Source: Fidelibacterota bacterium (GTDB taxonomy: Bacteria; Marinisomatota; Marinisomatia; SCGC-AAA003-L08; TMED6). Taken from it: a stretch of DNA of 7,079 bases. Position 1 is the first letter of the stretch. Every line of letters begins with the position of its first letter. The notes under the pieces are model-generated. The model was not told the origin of the DNA. It saw nothing but the letters and a program-made list of their open reading frames with translations, and did not search any database. The position numbers and the translations under genes were made by a program. The stretch is from the NCBI GenBank assembly GCA_014239355.1, contig JAAZYZ010000087.1, positions 1 to 7,079 of the forward strand, in the 5' to 3' direction. Of this stretch, positions 1 through 5,440 are shown piece by piece.

Positions 1-1989
1 GAAGATTTTGAAGACTATACTATTGATTTGAATACATGTTTTAGTGATGATGGTTCTTCTTTATATTATTCTGTATCACTTGATAATTTAGGTGTAGTTA
101 ATGCTGGTATTAATGGTGACGATTTAATTATATCATCTATCCCAGATCAGAATGGTGGTCCAATAACTGTTACTATTACTGCAGATGATGGCAATAATAG
201 AAACACTATACAAACGAGCTTTAATATATCAGTTACACCTATAAATGATGCTCCTCCTGTTTTAGATTATATTAATAATCAGATAATTGACGAAGATGAG
301 ACACTTACATTAATTCTGAATGCATTTGATTATGATAATGATTATTTAACTTATCAAGTAGATTGTGATAATACAGCTAATTGTAGTATTTCTGGTTCAG
401 TTTTAACAATTAATCCTAATGTAAATTTTTATGGTTCTATTGATGCTTATATAACAGTAAGTGATGGTGGAAATTTAGGCAATGATTCTCAGATGTTCAA
501 TTTAAGTGTTTCACCTATTAATGATTCTCCATCAATTACATCTGACCCAATTCTTTTAGCATACACATTACCTGGGCCTGAATTAAATGGTGAAACATAT
601 AGTTATCAAGTAACAGCTGTGGATGTTGATGATACCATATTGATTTATGACTTGCTATCTTCACCATTAGATATGACTATTTCATCAGATGGACTTATTG
701 AATGGGCTCCTGAGCAAGGGGTATATAATTCTGGTATTATTGAAGTAAGAGTATCTGATGATGAGTATGCATATGATTTACAGGTATTTTCTATATTAGT
801 TACTCAAGTAGATTGTAATGGTGTTATAGATGGGGAAGCTATAATAGATAATTGTGAGATTTGTTCAGGTGGAGATACAGGTTTAATTTCAAATGCTGAT
901 CAAGATTGTGCAGATGTATGTTTTGGTACAGCCTTTGAAGATGATTGTGGTGTATGTTCTGGTGGGACTAGTGATCACATAGCAAATAGTGACCAAGATT
1001 GTAATGGTAATTGCTTTGGTAATGCTATAATAGATGATTGTGAGGTTTGTTCAGGTGGAGATACAGGTTTAATTTCAAATGCTGATCAAGATTGTGCAGA
1101 TGTATGTTTTGGTACAGCCTTTGAAGATGATTGTGGTGTATGTTCTGGCGGTACAAGTGACCATATAGCAAATAGTGACCAAGATTGTAGTGGTGAATGT
1201 TTTGGTGATGCCTTAGTTGATGTATGTGGCATATGTGAAGGTGATGGAACTTGGTGTTTAGAAGCTTCTATTACACTTGGTAATGTTACTGATACAAACC
1301 TAGAAGTATTATATGATAGTCCACTTGATATAGGGGGATTTCAATTTGATATTTCAGGTGTAAATATATTATCAGGTAGTGGTGGTGCAGCAGCTGATGC
1401 AGGATTTGAAATTTCTATTTCTACTTCTGGTTCAACAGTACTTGGATTTGCTTTTGATGGTAGTGTTGTTCCAGCGGGTAATGGTATACTTACAATCCTT
1501 GGACTTGAGTCAAACATTGATGATAATGAAGCTTGTTTATCTGCTGTTGTTTTATCTGATAATGATGGTGATCAAATAACAGCAAATATAGGTGATTGTG
1601 TGATTATCCCAGCATGTTTAGATGCTGATGGTGATGGTATTTGTGATGATATAGATAATTGTGTAGGTGAGTATGATGAGTGTGGTGTATGTAATGGTGA
1701 TGGTATTGCAGATGATGAGTGTGATTGTGATGGTAACATTTTAGATGAGTGTGGTATTTGTGGTGGTGATGGTCAAGATGCTGATGGTGATGGTATTTGT
1801 GATGATATAGATAATTGTGTGGGTGAGTATGATGAGTGTGGTGTATGTAATGGTGATGGTATTGCAGATGATGAGTGTGATTGTGATGGTAATGTATTAG
1901 ATGAGTGTGGTATCTGTGGTGGTGTTGGACCTGAATTTGAATGTAATGATGGAGAATTTGTCTGCTCTCCTGATGACTGTCAGGAGTGA
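1..1989 (+). CDS. Large modular surface protein, 3' part: Ig/cadherin-like, Cys-rich repeat, cohesin-like and TSP3-like domains
   Basis: The reading frame is open from base 1, so the gene starts upstream; a TTG at 28 is internal to a domain and is not a credible start. 662 codons are visible. In order they encode the end of one Ig/cadherin-like domain (to about 243), a second (about 244-528, marked by INDAPP and INDSP linkers and a VSDGG motif), and a third Ig-like domain of the He_PIG type (about 529-810, with IEWAPEQG and VRVSDDEYAYDLQ). Next come Cys-rich repeats (811-1257), a cohesin-like beta-sandwich (about 1258-1614, DIGGFQFDISG and GNGILTILGL), and Cys/Asp/Gly repeats with thrombospondin-type-3-like Ca loops (DADGDGICDDIDNC, 1615-1986). 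It is probably secreted and surface-bound, stabilised by calcium and disulfides, acting in adhesion or scaffolding; this role is inferred. No C-terminal sorting or dockerin module is visible. The stop overlaps the next gene. Confidence 0.93.
   Translation, partial: EDFEDYTIDLNTCFSDDGSSLYYSVSLDNLGVVNAGINGDDLIISSIPDQNGGPITVTITADDGNNRNTIQTSFNISVTPINDAPPVLDYINNQIIDEDETLTLILNAFDYDNDYLTYQVDCDNTANCSISGSVLTINPNVNFYGSIDAYITVSDGGNLGNDSQMFNLSVSPINDSPSITSDPILLAYTLPGPELNGETYSYQVTAVDVDDTILIYDLLSSPLDMTISSDGLIEWAPEQGVYNSGIIEVRVSDDEYAYDLQVFSILVTQVDCNGVIDGEAIIDNCEICSGGDTGLISNADQDCADVCFGTAFEDDCGVCSGGTSDHIANSDQDCNGNCFGNAIIDDCEVCSGGDTGLISNADQDCADVCFGTAFEDDCGVCSGGTSDHIANSDQDCSGECFGDALVDVCGICEGDGTWCLEASITLGNVTDTNLEVLYDSPLDIGGFQFDISGVNILSGSGGAAADAGFEISISTSGSTVLGFAFDGSVVPAGNGILTILGLESNIDDNEACLSAVVLSDNDGDQITANIGDCVIIPACLDADGDGICDDIDNCVGEYDECGVCNGDGIADDECDCDGNILDECGICGGDGQDADGDGICDDIDNCVGEYDECGVCNGDGIADDECDCDGNVLDECGICGGVGPEFECNDGEFVCSPDDCQE
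841..1212 (+). repeat. Two tandem copies of a 186-bp coding repeat
   Basis: Copy 1 is 841-1026 and copy 2 is 1027-1212. They differ at about 13 of 186 positions, and a run of about 100 bases in the middle is identical. Each copy encodes 62 residues made of two related 31-residue units of the form DxCxxCSGG...NxDQDCxxxCFGxAxxD, so the protein reads as an A-B-A-B array. A partial unit follows (DVCGICEGDG). The two copies are more alike than the A and B units are, which points to a recent duplication of a whole A-B pair. Confidence 0.92.
1621..1932 (+). repeat. Two tandem copies of a 156-bp coding repeat
   Basis: Copy 1 is 1621-1776 and copy 2 is 1777-1932, with about 9 differences in 156 bases, mostly near the 3' end. 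Each encodes 52 residues with one DADGDGICDDIDNC loop (a thrombospondin-type-3-like Ca-binding pattern) followed by DECGVCNGDG, DECDCDGN and DECGICGG blocks. The Asp spacing suits calcium binding and the even Cys spacing suggests disulfides. Confidence 0.92.
1982..1986 (+). promoter_or_regulatory. Shine-Dalgarno-like AGGAG at the junction of the first two genes
   Basis: AGGAG sits inside the last codons of the first gene. Its final G is also the first base of the GTG start assigned to the next gene, so it is too close to serve that GTG. It lies 5 bases before an in-frame ATT at 1992. Either initiation is non-canonical there or ribosomes re-initiate at the GTGA overlap without needing this motif. 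Confidence 0.35.
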
Positions 1990-2660
1990 TTATTTTAAGT
2001 ATTAAGAACAAGCTAATAGTACTATTATTTTTTACATTTTTGTATCCTTTTGAAAGTAATTTTGGATTTTTTGGTGATAAAGATAAAGATTCTTTTGATA
2101 TAAACCTTTCATCAAGTTTTAATTCTTTGGATGCATATGGAGATTATGATTATTGGGACGATTACTCATCATTATCTATTTATGAAATTAGAACATTTAA
2201 TCAAAATGCTTTAATACATTTTTACTGGAAAAAAATTGAAATAATTTATGGCTGGAATGCTCAAGAATATTATGATAATGATTATACTACAACAGCTAAT
2301 CAAATAAATCTTAATCTAAATTACCCCAATGATTACTCTTATAGCACAGAAGGGGCAAATATATTTATTGGTATTGAAATTATTAATAGATCTAATTCTT
2401 ATTATGATGATAAATACAATGAAAGAACTATTGGTTATTTTTATAAAGAGGACTTGCTTGCTATTTATGGTGTCTACAATTTTGGTGATCATGAAATGGG
2501 TTCGGACGTTATTGATATAAGTGGGTTTGATGTTGGTTTAGTATGGCAATGGACCGATAATTTTACTACAGATATTGGTTTAGGTTTTAAAAATTTTTCG
2601 AACGGTACATCTGAGGTTGGACAGTCAATCTACAAATTAAAAATGATGATGGACATTTAA
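1986..2660 (+). CDS. Exported protein, probable small outer-membrane beta-barrel
   Basis: This 224-residue protein matches no family I recognise. The N-terminus (residues 8-20, KNKLIVLLFFTFL) is a typical signal peptide, with cleavage likely near residues 20-25. The rest is rich in Asp, Tyr, Asn and Phe, and has many short stretches of alternating hydrophobic and polar residues separated by Asn/Asp/Gly turns (for example 75-90, 122-132, 147-166 and 181-203, the last with GLVWQW and DIGLGFKNFS). This is the look of an 8- to 10-strand outer-membrane barrel. There are no cysteines, unlike the proteins on either side. The GTG start overlaps the previous stop as GTGA, and the stop shares one base with the next ATG (TAATG), so it is embedded in a coupled operon. 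A role as an outer-membrane anchor or export partner for its neighbours is inference. Confidence 0.82.
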   Translation: MIILSIKNKLIVLLFFTFLYPFESNFGFFGDKDKDSFDINLSSSFNSLDAYGDYDYWDDYSSLSIYEIRTFNQNALIHFYWKKIEIIYGWNAQEYYDNDYTTTANQINLNLNYPNDYSYSTEGANIFIGIEIINRSNSYYDDKYNERTIGYFYKEDLLAIYGVYNFGDHEMGSDVIDISGFDVGLVWQWTDNFTTDIGLGFKNFSNGTSEVGQSIYKLKMMMDI

Positions 2661-4276
2661 TGAATAAGGCTTGGATATATATAATTTCAGTTTTTATCTG
2701 TATGAATGGTTTTATAATGCCAAAATCATCCCATACTAAAATGCATCATGATAATGTAAAGCAATTTAAAGAAAAGCCAGGCTTATATTTATTTGGTGCT
2801 TGGTTATTATTTAAATATTATAGTGATCAGAATAAGAAGCAAAATAGCACTAATTCTCAATCTAATGCAGATGGGTGTATTGATAATGATGGTGATGGTA
2901 TCTGTGCTCTAGAATCTTCAGGCTCACATAGTAGATATGATAAGGATGATTCTGATACTGGATATTGTCTTTCTAATAGTTTTAATAGCTATGGAAGATG
3001 TATTTCTGCACCTTCATCTTCTAGTAACACAACAAATTCGAATTGTGGAGTATCTGGGGATGATGATTATGATGGTATATGTGATAATATAGATAGATGT
3101 ATAGATGGAGATGGAGATAGGTGGTGTAGAGATGATTCATATCTCTCTCAATCTCTAGAGTATGATGCAGATGATTATAAATTTTGTAGTTCTAATAGAT
3201 TTAATCCCTATGGAGGATGTATACAAGGGGCTGCTCCTATTTATGGATGTACTAATGAAAATGCGTGTAATTTTAATCCAAAAGCAACATCCGATGATAA
3301 TAGTTGTTTAGTTCCTCATCCAGATTGTAATTGTGATGATGATTCTATAGATAAGAAATATAAATGTAATGATCAAATTTATGTTTGTTCTCAATTTGAT
3401 TGCCCTCCTCCTACTAGGATACATGTAGAATATTGGAATAATGGAAGTATCAAAGTTGAAGGTAAATATACAAATAATAAAAAAGATGGTTTATGGAAAT
3501 GGTATTTTAATTCAAATAACAAACAAATTCAAAAAATTGGAAAATATATAATTGGAAAAGAGCAAGGCGAATGGATAGAATATTATCTTAGTGGAAGACC
3601 TAAAGAAATAATTAATTATAAAAAATCAATTAAGCATGGGTCATATGTTTTTCTTGATGACTATGAACAAAAAACATATTTAGAAAAAGGTTCTTATAGA
3701 AATGGTTTGAAAAATGGGAGGTGGGAACAACATTATTCTGGTGGAGAGGAGAAATCAGGCAACATAAAATATATAATAAATTATACAAATGATAAAAAAG
3801 ATGGTTTATGGTTTGAATATTATAATAATTCTAGAACATTTAATAAAAAGATAAAACAAAAAGGAAAGTATTTAAATGGTAATGAAGTTGGGGAATGGTT
3901 TTGGTATTATGAAGCATTAGATTTTGATAATATGCAATTGCAACAACAAGGTACATTTGATTCTAATGGTAAAGAAATTGGAAAATGGATTAAATATTAT
4001 CAGAATAATCAGATTAAAAGTGAAAAATGGTATGATAATAGTGGTAATAAAACAAAATTATGGGTAGAATGGTTTGAAAGTGGAAATTATAAGAAGAAAA
4101 TTACTTATAAAAATAATAAAAAAACAGATGAGACAGTATATTATAAAAATGGAAACAAAAAAAGAAAAGGAAATTATAACAATGATGGAAAACGGGATGG
4201 TAAATGGTATTTTTATGATAAAGAAGGTAAAATAAAAGAAACTAAAGTCTTTTTAGATGGAGAGGAACAAGAATGA
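2660..4276 (+). CDS. Exported Cys/Asp-rich Ca-loop protein with C-terminal MORN_2 (YwqK-type) repeats
   Basis: 538 residues. An N-terminal hydrophobic segment (4-20) is a signal peptide or anchor, and a second short one lies at 41-54 (GLYLFGAWLLFKYY). Residues 72-250 are Cys/Asp-rich, with CIDNDGDGIC, DDDYDGICDNIDRC and CIDGDGDRWC loops, a GCTNENACNFNPKATSDDNSC module (196-216) and a final CNDQIYVCSQFDCP. From about 253 to 535 there are roughly ten repeats of G-x-Y-x(2-3)-G-K-x-x-G-x-W-x-x-Y-Y, the MORN_2 pattern found in proteins annotated as YwqK-family 'antitoxins'. No toxin gene is adjacent, so that name should not be read as a function. The repeats probably form an extended beta-meander used for protein or surface contact. 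Export fits the disulfide-rich half. It overlaps the previous stop by one base and the next start by four (ATGA). Function is unknown. Confidence 0.9.
   Translation: MNKAWIYIISVFICMNGFIMPKSSHTKMHHDNVKQFKEKPGLYLFGAWLLFKYYSDQNKKQNSTNSQSNADGCIDNDGDGICALESSGSHSRYDKDDSDTGYCLSNSFNSYGRCISAPSSSSNTTNSNCGVSGDDDYDGICDNIDRCIDGDGDRWCRDDSYLSQSLEYDADDYKFCSSNRFNPYGGCIQGAAPIYGCTNENACNFNPKATSDDNSCLVPHPDCNCDDDSIDKKYKCNDQIYVCSQFDCPPPTRIHVEYWNNGSIKVEGKYTNNKKDGLWKWYFNSNNKQIQKIGKYIIGKEQGEWIEYYLSGRPKEIINYKKSIKHGSYVFLDDYEQKTYLEKGSYRNGLKNGRWEQHYSGGEEKSGNIKYIINYTNDKKDGLWFEYYNNSRTFNKKIKQKGKYLNGNEVGEWFWYYEALDFDNMQLQQQGTFDSNGKEIGKWIKYYQNNQIKSEKWYDNSGNKTKLWVEWFESGNYKKKITYKNNKKTDETVYYKNGNKKRKGNYNNDGKRDGKWYFYDKEGKIKETKVFLDGEEQE
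2873..3220 (+). repeat. Diverged internal duplication of a Cys/Asp-rich module (protein level)
   Basis: Within the MORN_2 protein, residues 72-114 and 146-187 align without much gapping. Each starts with CID(N/G)DGD, runs through an SRYDKDD / LEYDADD segment, then C-x-SN-x-FN-x-YG-x-C. The spacing between first and last Cys is 41 and 40 residues, and the copies are offset by about 74 residues. At the DNA level the copies are well diverged, so the duplication is old, in contrast to the near-identical repeats in the first gene. A related DYDGICDNIDRC loop lies between them. Confidence 0.75.
4261..4266 (+). promoter_or_regulatory. Ribosome binding site AGAGGA for the protease gene
   Basis: AGAGGA, inside the longer GGAGAGGAAC, lies within the last codons of the MORN_2 gene and ends 6 bases before the ATG at 4273. 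This is a well-spaced Shine-Dalgarno site. It fixes the start of the protease gene and shows that this organism does use such sites. Confidence 0.7.
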
Positions 4277-5196
4277 TTTTTATTAGAAATATACATTTAA
4301 TAGTTTTTTTAATTTGTTTTTTACAAAGTGGGCAGTTAGCAAAAGAAATATACATTTTTCATACTGATCCTGTTGTGAAGATTCATAATATAGTAGATGA
4401 TGAAATTGTAGGTTCAGGTACAGGTTTTATTATTGATAAAAAAGGAGTTTTAATTACCAATGCTCATGTAATTGAACTTGCTGATGAATTGATGGTAATT
4501 ACAAAAGATAATAAAGAATATAAAGTAACTCAATATTATGCAATTAATGATCATAAAGATTATGCAATTCTTAAAATAAATAGCCCGACTAAATTGCCTG
4601 TTGTTCGTTTAGGAAATTCTGACCAGTCGGCTGTTGGAGATGATGTCATTGCAGTAGGTAATCCTCATGGTTTTTTAACTCATACTTTAACAAAAGGAAT
4701 TATTTCATCTAAACGAGAGTTTGATGATGTTGAATATCTACAAATTGATGCAACAATTGCCCCTGGTAGTAGTGGAGGTCCATTGTTTGATTCTAATAGA
4801 CAAGTTATAGGTATTACAACTGCAGGATTTTTATATGAAAATTTTAATTTTGCTATTCCAATAAATTATATTCAAAAAATATTAAAATATAATCTTCGGG
4901 AAAAATCTTATTCTGAAATAGCTCTAAAGAATAAACGTGAAAGAGATAAAAAAATAAGAGAATTTTGGAGTAGTGAAGAGGGGAAAAAACAAGAATCTTC
5001 TATATACTTTAATTGTAAAGATGGTCTGTCTGAGAATAAAGAATTTCAACATTTAACTGTTCAAGAATTAAGTAATTATTGTGAATGTTATGTTAAGTCA
5101 GTGAAGACATTTGTTCGTGATGGAAATTTAGAGAAAATATCTGATTCAGATTGGGATAGAATTTCAGAATACACTCAAAGTTGTTATAAGAATTAA
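4273..5196 (+). CDS. Exported trypsin-like serine protease (HtrA/Deg type) without PDZ domain
   Basis: 307 residues. A signal peptide (about 1-22, LIVFLICFLQSG) directs it to the periplasm or beyond. The S1C-type catalytic domain spans about 32-205: GSGTGFIID, then TNAHVI with His65, HKDYAILKI with Asp96, VGNPHG, and APGSSGGPLFD with Ser167 as nucleophile, followed by VIGITTAGF and NFAIPINYI. All three catalytic residues are present, so it should be active. HtrA/DegP proteins usually continue into one or two PDZ domains; here the chain instead has a charged, probably helical stretch (208-240) and a tail with Cys248, Cys270, Cys272 and Cys304 (NYCECYV) that could form disulfides or bind metal. 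The ATG overlaps the previous stop (ATGA) and has a good ribosome site. It may process or quality-control the Cys-rich proteins encoded upstream; that link is inferred from gene order only. Confidence 0.93.
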   Translation: MIFIRNIHLIVFLICFLQSGQLAKEIYIFHTDPVVKIHNIVDDEIVGSGTGFIIDKKGVLITNAHVIELADELMVITKDNKEYKVTQYYAINDHKDYAILKINSPTKLPVVRLGNSDQSAVGDDVIAVGNPHGFLTHTLTKGIISSKREFDDVEYLQIDATIAPGSSGGPLFDSNRQVIGITTAGFLYENFNFAIPINYIQKILKYNLREKSYSEIALKNKRERDKKIREFWSSEEGKKQESSIYFNCKDGLSENKEFQHLTVQELSNYCECYVKSVKTFVRDGNLEKISDSDWDRISEYTQSCYKN

Positions 5197-5231
5197 AACT
5201 AAAATTATTGTTAAATTTTGAGGCTTGAAAT

Positions 5232-5305
5232 GCCCCGGTAGCTCAGCTGGATAGAACAACGGCCTTCTAAGCCGTAGGCCATAGGTTCGAATCCTATCCG
5301 GGGTA
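5232..5305 (+). tRNA. trnR: tRNA-Arg, anticodon UCU (reads AGA)
   Basis: The 74-nt cloverleaf can be folded by hand. The acceptor is GCCCCGG with CCGGGGT (G1-U72 wobble) and discriminator A73. The anticodon stem is ACGGC/GCCGT around loop CTTCTAA, giving anticodon TCT. The T arm is ATAGG-TTCGAAT-CCTAT. The D arm is GCTC...GAAC, so position 11 C faces position 24 A where G is expected. CCA is not encoded; A73 is followed by CGA. It lies 35 bases after the protease stop on the same strand with no terminator between, so it may be partly cotranscribed with the operon. AGA is a frequent Arg codon in these AT-rich genes, so this tRNA is likely important. Confidence 0.95.
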
Positions 5306-5312
5306 CGAGAAG

Positions 5313-5342
5313 AAAACCTCTCATTTGCTGAGGGGTTTTTTT
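5313..5342 (+). terminator. Rho-independent terminator after tRNA-Arg
   Basis: Stem CCTCTCA (5317-5323) pairs with TGAGGGG (5329-5335) with one G-U, closing a TTTGC loop, and is followed by seven T (5336-5342). AAAA before the stem can extend pairing into the T tract. It starts 8 bases after the tRNA and separates the upstream operon plus tRNA from the next gene. Confidence 0.9.
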
Positions 5343-5440
5343 GTTTTTAGAGGGTTTGCAATCATAGTCGATAATGCTCAAATATGGGCAAAAAGTAGCA
5401 ACCATTTAGGTAGCAACTATTTTTATTATTATATTATGGT
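5343..5440 (+). other. Intergenic stretch before the beta-propeller gene; presumed promoter region
   Basis: About 100 bases between the terminator and the next ATG. It should hold the promoter for the following two genes because a strong terminator precedes it. AT-rich TATTAT/TATATT hexamers occur at about 5424-5436, but no convincing -35 partner is visible and no Shine-Dalgarno precedes the ATG at 5441. It also contains the GTAGCAAC direct repeats. Confidence 0.4.
5395..5417 (+). repeat. Direct repeat GTAGCAAC x2, 15-bp spacing
   Basis: GTAGCAAC occurs at 5395-5402 and again at 5410-5417, separated by 7 bases (period 15). The pair lies 24 bases before the start codon of the beta-propeller gene and about 90 bases after a tRNA 3' end. 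It could be a regulator site or a relic of an integrase arm site; neither is shown. Confidence 0.6.

Noticed and set aside
1379..1579. Leu/Val-rich 66-codon frame on the + strand
   Set aside because: It is an out-of-frame reading of the cohesin-like coding region, which is clearly coding in its own frame.
841..1932. CRISPR array or non-coding satellite
   Set aside because: Repeats are long, contiguous, a multiple of three, without spacers, and keep an open frame with conserved Cys; they are protein-coding repeats.
1604..2011. Antisense frame of 135 codons, extremely His-rich
   Set aside because: It is the reverse complement of GATGGTGATGGT-type Asp/Gly codons in the Ca-loop repeats; His runs (CAT/CAC) arise automatically. 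No ribosome site or family match.
2329..2520. 63-codon frame inside the barrel gene
   Set aside because: Out-of-frame shadow; the hydrophobic content comes from the AT-rich sequence, and there is no start signal.
3416..4264. YwqK antitoxin of a toxin-antitoxin pair
   Set aside because: The MORN_2 match is to repeats only; the protein is exported and long, and no toxin-like gene is next to it.
5211..5405. Antisense 64-codon frame containing IGFEPMAYGLEGRCSIQ
   Set aside because: This is the well-known false protein produced by translating the opposite strand of a tRNA gene; it covers tRNA-Arg and its terminator.
5232..5440. Confirmed integration site of a mobile element
   Set aside because: No integrase, transposase or second copy of the tRNA 3' end is visible in the window; kept only as a low-interest hypothesis.
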